The notes under the pieces: generated by a model
The model's database searches: none
Told to the model about the DNA's origin: nothing
Seen by the model: only the letters and a program-made list of their open reading frames with translations
Assembly: GCA_032052615.1 (NCBI GenBank)
Contig: DAMBWF010000008.1
Location: forward strand, 117,760-181,759
Reading direction: 5' to 3'
DNA: 64,000 nt
Origin: Pseudomonas_T sp032052615
GTDB lineage: Bacteria; Pseudomonadota; Gammaproteobacteria; Pseudomonadales; Pseudomonadaceae
In this document: piece after piece, positions 34,813 to 43,186 of the stretch
Position numbering within the stretch: the stretch's first letter is position 1
How the letters are laid out: every line of letters begins with the position of its first letter
Made by a program: the position numbers and the translations under genes

Positions 34813-35461
34813 GGACGCCTCCGGGAACGAGGGTGACGGATTTCACGAAGCGCGGGCCGAAACGCCGGGCGGCGAACGGCGCCACGGGCTGGTCGAGGCG
34901 CACCGCGCCTTCCGCCGGGTCTTCCAGCAGGCCGCGCAGCGCCTCCCCGGGGCGGATCGTGTCCACCAAGGCGGGGCCGCGCAGCGCCTGCTCCAGGCCG
35001 AGGTCGGTCAGCCCGTTTTCCAGGTAAACCGGCGGCGAGGGCGCGAAGGCCTTGCGGCCCAGGGCCAGCGGCCACACCGGCCGGCGCAGCGCGTCATGGA
35101 TGCGGGCCAGCAGGGCGCGGTCGCCCTCCAGGCCGACCAGGAACACCGCGTCGGCCAGGTAGTGGCGCGGACTGACCACGGTGCGCCCCAGGTCGGCCTT
35201 ACCGGTGGCGGCGAAGACCACGCCGGTAGCGGTCTGGTAGTCGCGCATCGGCACGCCTTCGCGGTCCACCCGCACGCCCATGCGCAGGGCGGCGAGGTCG
35301 TCGACCGGCGCGTGGCGGTCGCGGCCGAGGGCCGCGCAGACCAGCCCGAGCACGCCGGACTTGGAGGGTTCGAGCTGGGTGTCGCGCTCGTCGAAGCGGC
35401 TGGTGGTGCCCCAGGATTGCATGGGTCCCTGCAGGCGCAGCAGCAAGGTGGCCACGCTCAT
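34784..35461 (-). CDS. cas5e: Cas5e (CasD) Cascade subunit
   Basis: A 225-residue RAMP protein that caps the 5' handle of the crRNA in Cascade. The N-terminal MSVATLLLRLQGPMQSWGTTSRF, KSGVLGLVCAALG and RDYQTATG are family hallmarks. The start overlaps the cas7e stop (ATGA) and the end overlaps cas6e by 29 bp. Confidence 0.96.
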   Translation of the reverse strand: MSVATLLLRLQGPMQSWGTTSRFDERDTQLEPSKSGVLGLVCAALGRDRHAPVDDLAALRMGVRVDREGVPMRDYQTATGVVFAATGKADLGRTVVSPRHYLADAVFLVGLEGDRALLARIHDALRRPVWPLALGRKAFAPSPPVYLENGLTDLGLEQALRGPALVDTIRPGEALRGLLEDPAEGAVRLDQPVAPFAARRFGPRFVKSVTLVPGGVHDVPDPSVA

Positions 35462-36591
35462 GGCTCCAGGCCGGCCGCGACCAGCGCCCGGACGCGACGG
35501 GCCAGCTCCACCAGGGAAGCCTGAGCCTCGCCCTTGCCGGCGGGCCATTCGCCGGTCAGGTCCAGGTACAGCCACTGGTCCTCGGGGGTTCCGTAGCACG
35601 CCGCCAGGGCGGCTTCGTGGTGGGCGAGCGCCCGCACCGATTGGGCGGTCAGCGCTTGGTCGAGCCGGGCGGCGACCGGTTTCTCGAAGGCGTTGGCCAG
35701 GTTGAGCGGGGTGGCGTGGCGCAGGCTCACGCCGATGAAGGCCGGCGCGTTGTGGGCGGCGAAGCTGTTCTGCTTGCCGGTGGGAATGGCACGGGCCAGC
35801 GCCTCGGTGAAGGCTTCGACCGCCGACAGCGCCAGGTCCCGGTCCCCTTGAAGATTTTTCGCCAGCTTATGCACGTCCAGCAGGGCGTAACGGTAGAAAG
35901 TGGCGGAGTTGAATTCCACCTGGCCGATCATCCCCGCCCCGTTTTCGCCCGGCTCGCCCCGATCGTCCACGGCGGTGAAGTAGTCGAATTCCCGCTCCAC
36001 CCGGTGGGTACTGAGGGCGTGGGCGACCTGGCAGGCGGCGTCCTGGTTGGCCGCTGGCAGGTCGGCCAGCATCCGGCCGAAGAGCGCGATGTCGACGGCT
36101 TTGCCGCCATCCAGCAGCGTCCGGGCCTGCTTGAGTATTTCCGGCGACAGCGCCGCTTTGGCGTCCTTCTTGCTTTTCTTGTCGCCGCCGGCGACAAGTT
36201 CGTCCCAACGCTGCTCGATCAAGCGTGCGAAGCCGGCAATCTCGTTTTCGCCCAGGAAAAGCAGGTACTCCGTCTTGCCGTCGTCCTTGAGCTTAAGGCC
36301 GGCGGCGCTCAACGCGACCTCGATCTTCTGGGCAGCCTCCTCGGCATCGCGCCCAGACAGGCGTTCCAGCAACAGGTGCTTGAGTCGCTTGGTACGGATG
36401 CCGCGATGCTCCAGCGGCACCAGGTCATGCTCGGCCGCGGCCAGGCGGATTGCTCGCTTGAAGCACTGGCTGCTGACCCGGGCCCGGCGCTGGCCACCGA
36501 AGATCGCGTCCTTGGGCGAGCCGGTGTCGTCGCGGTTGAGGTTGGACGGGGCGAAATTCTGGATCAGGTGGAATTCGAGGAACAGGCTCAT
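35458..36591 (-). CDS. cas7e: Cas7e (Cse4/CasC) Cascade backbone subunit
   Basis: A 377-residue RAMP protein; six copies form the crRNA-binding backbone of Cascade in the best-studied system. It begins MSLFLEFHLIQNFAPSNLNR, followed by RARVSSQCFKRAIR, which is the usual SSQ..KRA motif. It lies 15 bp downstream of cse2. Confidence 0.97.
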   Translation of the reverse strand: MSLFLEFHLIQNFAPSNLNRDDTGSPKDAIFGGQRRARVSSQCFKRAIRLAAAEHDLVPLEHRGIRTKRLKHLLLERLSGRDAEEAAQKIEVALSAAGLKLKDDGKTEYLLFLGENEIAGFARLIEQRWDELVAGGDKKSKKDAKAALSPEILKQARTLLDGGKAVDIALFGRMLADLPAANQDAACQVAHALSTHRVEREFDYFTAVDDRGEPGENGAGMIGQVEFNSATFYRYALLDVHKLAKNLQGDRDLALSAVEAFTEALARAIPTGKQNSFAAHNAPAFIGVSLRHATPLNLANAFEKPVAARLDQALTAQSVRALAHHEAALAACYGTPEDQWLYLDLTGEWPAGKGEAQASLVELARRVRALVAAGLEP

Positions 36592-36606
36592 GGGGTCAGT
36601 CTTCCT

Positions 36607-37140
36607 TTACTTCGACAGGGGGGGAGTGGCGGTATCGGTGTCGGCTTCGGCGGCGCGGTAGAAGTCTCGTGCCCAGCGCTGGCGCAGGTGATCGAGGCGG
36701 GTCGCCCGAGGCTCCATCCAGATCGTCAGGTCATCCAGCAGGCGGGCGTAATCGCAGCCGATCTTGTCAGCAGCCAGCAGGCTCATGGCTTGGCGCAGGT
36801 AGTCGAAGATGTTCTCCGCATCGGCCCCGAGCAGGGCGACGAAACGCAGCTCGATGCTCGGGCTCTTGCGCTGGCGAAACAACGCGCCGAAGGCGGCGGC
36901 GAAGCTCTGCGGACGGTGCTCGGGGTGCCGCGCGAACAGGGCGGCGACCGCGTAAAGAGCCAGGCGCCGGGCATCGCGCTCATGGCAGTCGGCCTTGACG
37001 AAGCGCTCCACGTAAGGGAACGCCTTCGGGTAGGCGCCCGGTTCGAAGGCCAGGCTGTGGCGCAGGATGGCGAGCGCGCCACGGTCTTTCTTGGGGAGCG
37101 GAATCAGGTAGTCGATGAATCGCTGGGTATGCGGGCTCAC
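36607..37140 (-). CDS. cse2: Cse2 (CasB, Cas11e) Cascade small subunit
   Basis: A 177-residue, mostly helical small subunit of Cascade. Two copies normally stabilise the target strand. Family stretches are DRGALAILRHSLAFEPGAY, FARHPEHRPQSFAAAFG and IELRFVALLGADAENIFDYLRQAMSLL. The start is GTG, placed immediately after the cas8e stop with no gap. Confidence 0.95.
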   Translation of the reverse strand: MSPHTQRFIDYLIPLPKKDRGALAILRHSLAFEPGAYPKAFPYVERFVKADCHERDARRLALYAVAALFARHPEHRPQSFAAAFGALFRQRKSPSIELRFVALLGADAENIFDYLRQAMSLLAADKIGCDYARLLDDLTIWMEPRATRLDHLRQRWARDFYRAAEADTDTATPPLSK

Positions 37141-38688
37141 TCAGGCCTCCTTGGCGTCAGAGTCGATTCGGGCTGGGGCATGCTTGCTCAACAGGCCGTG
37201 GAAACGAGACAGGTACTTGGCGTCGGCGCGCAGGACGCGGAGCGACCGCCCCTGGCTCGTCAATGCCTGTAGCCAGGCCTCCTTGGCGCTGCGTCGCAGC
37301 GTCTCCGTCCAGAGGGTGTCGGCCTGTTGGAAGTGCCCCTCGGCCAGCAGGCTCAGCATGTCCGGCAGGGCTCTTTCGAGCAGGGCGAAATAGCTAGGAG
37401 CGAACGGCCCGGCCTCCAGCAAGGCGCGGGCCCGGGCACGGGTGTCCTTGCTGGATGAGGAAGGCAGCGTCTCGGCCAGCATGCTCGTGGCCAGGCCGCG
37501 CAACTCACCGAACAGGGCTTCGGCCTGTTCCACCAGGCGGCGCAGGTAGAGGGCCTTGTCCGGGTCCTCCAGCAAGGCCACCGGCAGGGCGATCCGCTCC
37601 GCGCGCCAGCGCAGCAGCTTGGCCTGGTCGCTGGCCACGCCGGCCACCAGCAACGGCTGGTAGGTCGAGCCGGCCTCGTCGAGCCGCGCGTGCAGGGCCA
37701 GGGCGTACTCGATGACCGCCGCCGGCCTCTCGCCGGTGGGGGTGGGCACCAGCACCGGCAGGTCCCGCCATAGCGCCCGGCCTTCGCGGAAGGTCAGCCG
37801 CACCTTGCCGTTGTCGCCGTGGCGGAAGCTGGCCATGGGGTCGGCGTACGCATCCTCCCCCAGGGCGAAACCGGCGGCGAAGCGCAGCCAGCGGATGTCG
37901 CCGTCCGCCTCGGGCATCAGCAGCACCGCCCGGCTCTGGCGGGTATAGCGGTCGTTGGGCCCGGTGGTCGATACCGGATCGCCGCGCAGCTCCGCCAGGG
38001 TCAGGGGTGCCCGTTCCCAGGCCGGCAGGTCGTCCTCTGCCTGCAGGCCGGGCGCCGGATGCAGGCACAGCGCCAGGGTCCGCGCCAGAGTGGCGCCCAC
38101 CGGGATGACGGCGGCGGTGTTCACCAGCGGCCCGGCCTTGTCAGCATCGCGCACCGTCTTCACCAGCCCGCCCGGGGTGAATTGCAGAAACCCCAGCAGG
38201 GTGCCGAGGGCGTCGGCGGGGCGGATCGGCCGGGGATCGCCGTCGTGGGCGTGGTCGAACACCACCGGCGCGTTGCCGTTGGCGCTGGCCAGGGCGATCT
38301 GCGTCCACGGCTTGCGCTTGTCGCGGGTTTCCGCCGCCGTGGCGAGCGCCGCCACTTGCAGGAATGGATGCTTGGGGTGGAACAGCCAGAAGCGCTCGCG
38401 CCAGTGCTCCAGGTAGTCGCACACCGTCTCGACCGGCAGCCCGTCCCGGTGCCAGCGGGCACGGTCCTTGAGCTTCCAGCCTTCCTTTCGGCCATGGCTC
38501 AGGGCGCGATGGAGTATGGCCAGCAGCAGCCGGTACTCCGCCACCAGGTTCGGCGGCGCCGTCTCGGCCAGGGCGACGATCTCGCCGCTGCGCCGGAACG
38601 TCTCCAGCAAGCCCAGCTCCGCCACTTGGCCATCGGCCAGGCGCACCGGCAGCCAGGGGGCGTCCAACAGGTTGAACGAGCGATCCAT
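37141..38688 (-). CDS. cas8e: Cas8e (Cse1/CasA) Cascade large subunit
   Basis: A 515-residue large subunit that recognises the PAM and recruits Cas3. The N-terminus MDRSFNLLDAPWLPVRLADG and the motif WLFHPKHPFLQVA (here FWLFHPKHPFLQ) are typical of Cse1. The C-terminal helical bundle is present, so the protein is full length. AAGGAG lies about 12 bp before the ATG, overlapping the stop of the small upstream ORF. Confidence 0.96.
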   Translation of the reverse strand: MDRSFNLLDAPWLPVRLADGQVAELGLLETFRRSGEIVALAETAPPNLVAEYRLLLAILHRALSHGRKEGWKLKDRARWHRDGLPVETVCDYLEHWRERFWLFHPKHPFLQVAALATAAETRDKRKPWTQIALASANGNAPVVFDHAHDGDPRPIRPADALGTLLGFLQFTPGGLVKTVRDADKAGPLVNTAAVIPVGATLARTLALCLHPAPGLQAEDDLPAWERAPLTLAELRGDPVSTTGPNDRYTRQSRAVLLMPEADGDIRWLRFAAGFALGEDAYADPMASFRHGDNGKVRLTFREGRALWRDLPVLVPTPTGERPAAVIEYALALHARLDEAGSTYQPLLVAGVASDQAKLLRWRAERIALPVALLEDPDKALYLRRLVEQAEALFGELRGLATSMLAETLPSSSSKDTRARARALLEAGPFAPSYFALLERALPDMLSLLAEGHFQQADTLWTETLRRSAKEAWLQALTSQGRSLRVLRADAKYLSRFHGLLSKHAPARIDSDAKEA

Positions 38689-38697
38689 GTTTCGGTA

Positions 38698-38856
38698 CTA
38701 CTCCTTCGATGTGTATTCGATCAGGAAGCGAAAGCGCTTCGCCTTCCTCACTCCCCATGCCAGCAGGCACAACACAAGGCCGGCCCACACCTTCCAATCG
38801 CCACCGTGTTGCTGCAGGAACGTCAGGAACCGCGTCGTGGCTTCATCCATTGTCAT
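38698..38856 (-). CDS. Small, probably membrane-bound protein between cas3 and cas8e
   Basis: A 52-residue ORF starting MTMDEATTRFLTFLQQHGGD and continuing with a hydrophobic stretch VWAGLVLCLLAWGV (about residues 23-36), then a very basic tail VRKAKRFRF. It has one possible membrane segment with the basic end expected inside. Its stop lies 9 bp before cas8e, and the cas8e ribosome-binding site AAGGAG overlaps its last codons, which suggests translational coupling. Its own ribosome-binding site (GGGGATATGGGC region) is weak. I do not recognise a family. It could also be a chance ORF. Confidence 0.5.
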   Translation of the reverse strand: MTMDEATTRFLTFLQQHGGDWKVWAGLVLCLLAWGVRKAKRFRFLIEYTSKE

Positions 38857-39024
38857 TGCCCATATCCCCAGATGGTCGCTACCAATGACAAATAGTAGTT
38901 GTTTAAAAATTTTCTGCCTTCTATAGTGCCTTTGTCCCTTCCCAGAAGGGATGGACCCAGTAGCTGTTTATTTACGAACTTCACTTCGTAATTTCCCTGC
39001 GCCAGCAGGGATGCAGGGAGGAAG
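38857..39024 (-). promoter_or_regulatory. AT-rich gap with three hairpins upstream of the Cascade genes
   Basis: The 168 bp between cas3 and the Cascade genes are much more AT-rich than their surroundings, especially 38880-38935. Three hairpins are visible: TCCCTTC/GAAGGGA (38935-38951), CCCTGC/GCAGGG (38995-39010) and GGGAGGAA/TTCCTCCC (39016-39035, overlapping the cas3 stop). A TACTAT on the minus strand near 38890 could be a -10 box. This is the likely promoter region of the cas8e-cas2 operon. Confidence 0.45.
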
Positions 39025-41682
39025 TCATTCCTCCCTTTCCCCATAAACCACCCCTAACTGCTCATCCAGTCGCAGGCGCAGCCCGCCCTGGTCGTAGACA
39101 CCTTCGCGCAACGGCAGCGGGTGGACATGGCGCAGCAGGGGATGATGGGCGAAGGCCGCCGGTGGCGTGGCTTTTTCGAAGTGCCTGACCACCGCCGTGC
39201 GGGACAGGCGGAGCTGGCGACCGTAGAGTCGCTTGGCGGTGGCGTCGTCCAGCTCGTGTCGCGGATCGAAACGGATGTCGTCGATCCACCAGCCGTCCGC
39301 CTCTTCCCTCACCGGCGTCACGGTTACCGAGGAGTGGCCCAGGCGGGTGCGATTGCGCAAGCCGAGCAGGTCTTCCTCCTTGAAACCGCCGGGCTTGTTG
39401 GCGTAGGCCTCCTGGGGTTCGGCCCCCGGGTCGAGGGCCGTGGCGAAGGAGGCCAATCGCTCCTGCTTCACCTTGTCGCGGTATTCGTCATATGCCTCGA
39501 TGTCGAGGAAGGCGCGCACGGTTTCGTCCAGGTCCTCCGGCAGCGGGTCGTCGCCGTAGACGGCCTGCACCAGGCGGTCGATGTCGCCCGGCATGGCCAG
39601 CACGGTTTCCCGCCTCAGCAGCGCCCAGGTACGCCCGAGCAGATAGGCGTCGTAGACGAAGCCCCAGGCGGTGGTTTTCAGGTCGGGGAAGGCCGGCCCC
39701 AGCCCGGCGACCCACAGGCGCGCCTGCTCATGGGCGGCGGGGCGCGGGCGGTCACGGCGGTCATGGCGGTGCAAGCGTCCGGCGCGCTGCAACAACAGGT
39801 CGACGGGCGCCAAGTCGCTGAGCATGAAATCCACGTCGAAGTCGAGTGATTGTTCCGCAACTTGCGTGCTTATCAGTAACGCACGATCAGGCCGCGCGCC
39901 TTTTGGACCGAACAGCCTCAGCACGTCCCGCTCCCGCTCGGTGCGTTGCTCCAGGGGGAAGCGCGCATGGAACAGCAGCAGCCGGGTTTCTTCGCCCACG
40001 CGCTCGCGCAACCGCGAATAGAGCGTCTGGGCGCGGTCGACGGTGTTGACGATCACCGCGCCGCAGCCGCCTTTCGCCAGCAAGTCCAGCGCTTGCTCGG
40101 CCAAGGCGTCGAGGTTCTCGTCAAGCGCGAACAGGTGGAGCGCGGGCAAGGTCCGCGTCTCGACCCGCTCGCTGAACCGCACCCCCGCCGCGTCGGCGAT
40201 CAGCAGGCGCGGGTAGGCCTGCTCGGCGACGGTCGAACCGTCCTGCCCCCAGGCCCTGAGCAGTTCGTCGCGCCGCGCCCTGGGCAAGGTCGCGCTCATC
40301 AGCACCACGGAGCTGCCCAAGGCCTTGAGCCAGTACAGCAAGGCTTCGATCAGCCCGGAGGTATAGGTGTCGTAGGCATGTACCTCGTCCAGCACCACGA
40401 CCCGGTTGCCCAGGCCCCACAGGCGCACGAAGTGATGCTTGACGTTGAGGAGAGCGAACAGCGCCTGGTCGACGGTGCCGGCGCCGTAGGGCGAAAGCAG
40501 CGGGCGCTTGCGCCGGGAGAACCAGACCGAGGCCGCCAAGCTCTCCTCGGAGGAGTGGTCGACCTCCCGCAGACGCAGCACCTCCTCGTTCATCGAGGCG
40601 CCGCCATGGATCAGTTGCACGTCCATCCGCTCTTCGGCGAAGCGTTCGAGAAAGCCCAGCAGGCGGCTGAACAAGGCGTTGCCGGTGGCCTGGGTGGGCA
40701 ACGCCAAGTACAGGCCGCGATGGCCGTTGGCGGCTTGCAGGCGCAGGTGCGCGAGGAAGGCCAACTCGGTCTTGCCCTCCCCCATGGGCGCTTCCACCAG
40801 CAGCAGCGCCGGACCCTGGACGTCGCGCAGCAGCTGGTCGCCGACCGTTTGCAGGTATCGAGGGGGATGCGTCTCGCCGAGGATGCGCGCTACCAGCTCG
40901 GCGGTCGACTGGGGGCGTGTCAGCAAGGGCTTGGCGCGGCGCCAGCCGATCCGCTCCAGGGCCCGCGCGGCGAGGTCGAGGGCGTCGCGGTGATAGACGT
41001 GAAGATCGTCGTGGCGCTCGCCCGGGGGAAACCAGTCGGGGTTCGAGGCGATCCAGTCGGCCGTGCTGGTCAGCCCGGCGAGCCAGTTCACCGCCGGAAA
41101 GCCCAGTTCGTCCAGCCCGGGCGTGCCCTCGGGGGCAAGCACCGCCCAGTAAGTCTCGAGGATCGCCTGCCGCGCCTCCCGCCAGGCAGGCGGCTCGCCA
41201 CTGGGTTTGCCGTGGGCGCGGGCCTCGGCGCCGATGTGGAAGCCGTGGTGGGCGGCGATGGCCTGGACGACGGCCGCCACCCAATCCCTGTCCGCCCCGG
41301 CCAGCGCCCGCAGCGGGCCAGCCAGCAACGCGGCGGTGGCTTTCGCGTGATCGGTCACGTCCTGGGCCGGAGAGGGGAAGGCCAATCCCTGGGCCTCGTC
41401 GATGGCCCGGCCTTCAGGCCATTTGGCCTGGAACCCGGGGATCGCCTTGCCGAAGTCGTGCAGCCCGGCCACGGCGGCGAGCCAGCGCGCGACCTGGGCG
41501 GGCGGCAAGCCGAAGCGGTCGGCCGCCCAGGCGCGGGTTGCGTGCGGCTCGAAGAGCAGCAGCGTCTCCGCCACCGCCGCCACGTCCAGCAGGTGGGCCA
41601 GTACCCCATGGCCGCCGCCCTCGCCGCTTTTCGCCCACAGCCGACGGGCCCGCTGGTCGAGGGTCGAGAACCGCATATCCAT
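39025..41682 (-). CDS. cas3: Cas3 nuclease-helicase (type I-E)
   Basis: An 885-residue Cas3 that unwinds and degrades target DNA after Cascade binding. The N-terminal HD nuclease shows HLLDVAAVAE, GLHDFGKAIPGFQ and AAHHGFH. The SF2 helicase has Walker A APMGEGKTELAF, DEVHAYD, SATLP and the arginine-finger motif QRAGRLHRH. I chose the ATG at 41682 because GGGAGG lies 6 bp upstream; an ATG at 41700 and a TTG at 41760 are in frame. The gap from here to xseB (41683-41870) must hold divergent promoters. Confidence 0.96.
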   Translation of the reverse strand: MDMRFSTLDQRARRLWAKSGEGGGHGVLAHLLDVAAVAETLLLFEPHATRAWAADRFGLPPAQVARWLAAVAGLHDFGKAIPGFQAKWPEGRAIDEAQGLAFPSPAQDVTDHAKATAALLAGPLRALAGADRDWVAAVVQAIAAHHGFHIGAEARAHGKPSGEPPAWREARQAILETYWAVLAPEGTPGLDELGFPAVNWLAGLTSTADWIASNPDWFPPGERHDDLHVYHRDALDLAARALERIGWRRAKPLLTRPQSTAELVARILGETHPPRYLQTVGDQLLRDVQGPALLLVEAPMGEGKTELAFLAHLRLQAANGHRGLYLALPTQATGNALFSRLLGFLERFAEERMDVQLIHGGASMNEEVLRLREVDHSSEESLAASVWFSRRKRPLLSPYGAGTVDQALFALLNVKHHFVRLWGLGNRVVVLDEVHAYDTYTSGLIEALLYWLKALGSSVVLMSATLPRARRDELLRAWGQDGSTVAEQAYPRLLIADAAGVRFSERVETRTLPALHLFALDENLDALAEQALDLLAKGGCGAVIVNTVDRAQTLYSRLRERVGEETRLLLFHARFPLEQRTERERDVLRLFGPKGARPDRALLISTQVAEQSLDFDVDFMLSDLAPVDLLLQRAGRLHRHDRRDRPRPAAHEQARLWVAGLGPAFPDLKTTAWGFVYDAYLLGRTWALLRRETVLAMPGDIDRLVQAVYGDDPLPEDLDETVRAFLDIEAYDEYRDKVKQERLASFATALDPGAEPQEAYANKPGGFKEEDLLGLRNRTRLGHSSVTVTPVREEADGWWIDDIRFDPRHELDDATAKRLYGRQLRLSRTAVVRHFEKATPPAAFAHHPLLRHVHPLPLREGVYDQGGLRLRLDEQLGVVYGEREE

Positions 41683-41870
41683 GCCTCCCACACGCGCCAT
41701 CACTGCGCTATCAAACAAGGGTAACCGGAGTCGAACGGCGGGCTCCAGGGGTTGCGACAAAAGAGCGCGATACCGCGCGGCGCGGCGAAGCGATGGCCGA
41801 TCCCCCCGATTTGCCCGCCGCCCCCGCCTCTGCTAGTGTCCCGCCGGTTGTGAACCCGCCTGAGACCGCC

Positions 41871-42113
41871 ATGGCACGCAAGAAAGCCGCCCTCGATTTC
41901 GAACAATCCCTCGCCGACCTCCAGCAGTTGGTCGAGCGCCTGGAAAGCGGCGAGTTGTCGCTGGAAGACTCCCTCGCCGCCTTCGAGCAGGGCGTGCGCC
42001 TGACCCGGGAGTGCCAGGCCGCGCTGACCCAGGCCGAACAGAAAGTGCAGATCCTGCTGGAGCGCGACGGCGAGGTGCAGGAAGCGCCGTTCGAGGCGGA
42101 CGGCGAGGCATGA
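41871..42113 (+). CDS. xseB: Exodeoxyribonuclease VII small subunit
   Basis: An 80-residue XseB. With XseA it degrades single-stranded DNA. The sequence LDFEQSLADLQQLVERLESGELSLEDSLAAFEQG is typical (short stretches LQQLVERLESGEL and SLEDSLAAFE are diagnostic). It is the first gene of xseB-ispA-dxs and overlaps the ispA start by four bases. It marks the right core boundary of the CRISPR island. Confidence 0.95.
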   Translation: MARKKAALDFEQSLADLQQLVERLESGELSLEDSLAAFEQGVRLTRECQAALTQAEQKVQILLERDGEVQEAPFEADGEA

Positions 42114-42997
42114 TCGCGGCCTACCAGGCGCGCTGCCAGCAGCGCGTCGACGCCGCCCTGGCCGACCTCTTCGCCCCGCCCCGCGCCGAACTCGCGCGTC
42201 TCTACCAGGCGATGCGCTACAGCGTCGTCAACGGCGGCAAGCGGGTGCGCCCGCTACTGGTCTACGCCGCCTGCGAGGCGCTGGGCGGCGACGCCGGCCA
42301 GGCCGACGGCGCGGCCTGCGCGGTGGAGCTGATCCACGCCTATTCCCTGGTGCACGACGACCTGCCGGCGATGGACGACGACGACCTGCGGCGCGGCCAG
42401 CCCACCACCCACAAGGCGTTCGACGAAGCCTGCGCCATTCTCGCCGGCGACGGCTTGCAGAGCCTGGCCTTCGAGGTGCTCGCCGACCCGCGGCGCACGC
42501 CCCTGGAGGCCGAGACGCGCCTGCGCATGGTGCGCCGCCTCGGCCAGGCCGCCGGGCCCGCCGGCATGGTCGGCGGCCAGGCCATCGACCTCGGTTCCAT
42601 CGGCCTGAAGCTGGACCAGGCGGCCCTGGAGGTCATGCACCGGCACAAGACCGGCGCGCTGATCGAGGCCAGCGTCTGTCTCGGCGCCCTGGCCAGCGGC
42701 CGCGCCGACGACGACAGCCTGGCGGCGCTGCAGCGCTACGCCGAGGCCATCGGCCTGGCCTTCCAGGTGCAGGACGACATCCTCGACGTGGAAAGCGACA
42801 CCGTCACCCTGGGCAAGCGCCAGGGGGCCGACATCGCCCGGGACAAACCCACCTACCCCGCCCTGCTGGGGCTGGAGCGGGCCAAGGGCTACGCCCTGGA
42901 GTTGCGCGACCAGGCCGAGCAGGCGCTACGCCGCTTCGGTCCCGACGCCGAGGCGCTGCGGGCCCTGGCCCGCTACATCGTCGAACGCCGGCACTGA
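42110..42997 (+). CDS. ispA: Farnesyl diphosphate synthase
   Basis: A 295-residue trans-prenyltransferase that condenses DMAPP and IPP to farnesyl diphosphate, precursor of ubiquinone and undecaprenyl phosphate. The first aspartate-rich motif is in HDDLPAMDDDDLRRG, the second in FQVQDDILD, and GGKRVRP binds the homoallylic substrate. The ATGA overlap with xseB decides the start. Confidence 0.96.
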   Translation: MIAAYQARCQQRVDAALADLFAPPRAELARLYQAMRYSVVNGGKRVRPLLVYAACEALGGDAGQADGAACAVELIHAYSLVHDDLPAMDDDDLRRGQPTTHKAFDEACAILAGDGLQSLAFEVLADPRRTPLEAETRLRMVRRLGQAAGPAGMVGGQAIDLGSIGLKLDQAALEVMHRHKTGALIEASVCLGALASGRADDDSLAALQRYAEAIGLAFQVQDDILDVESDTVTLGKRQGADIARDKPTYPALLGLERAKGYALELRDQAEQALRRFGPDAEALRALARYIVERRH

Positions 42998-43186
42998 GCC
43001 CGGCCGTTCGTCGCGGGGATCGGCGCCGGCGCCACCCGCGCGGGGCGCGCCGGGCGGGTGCGACGCGGCGTCGCGGCCCAGGGCGCCAGCCCGGCGGAAC
43101 GGGGCGGTCATCCGCATATGCCTTCAAGCATCCGCGCCCGATCGGGTAAACTGCCGCCCTCTTCTGTACCTGAAACGATTCGCCCG

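Noticed and set aside
38853..39044. A 63-codon minus-strand ORF beginning MGKGRNDFLP inside the cas3 end
   Set aside because: It starts within cas3, crosses the hairpins, has no ribosome-binding site, and occupies a different frame from the better 52-codon candidate.
41683..41760. Longer Cas3 starting at TTG 41760 or ATG 41700
   Set aside because: No ribosome-binding site before either, while GGGAGG precedes the ATG at 41682.
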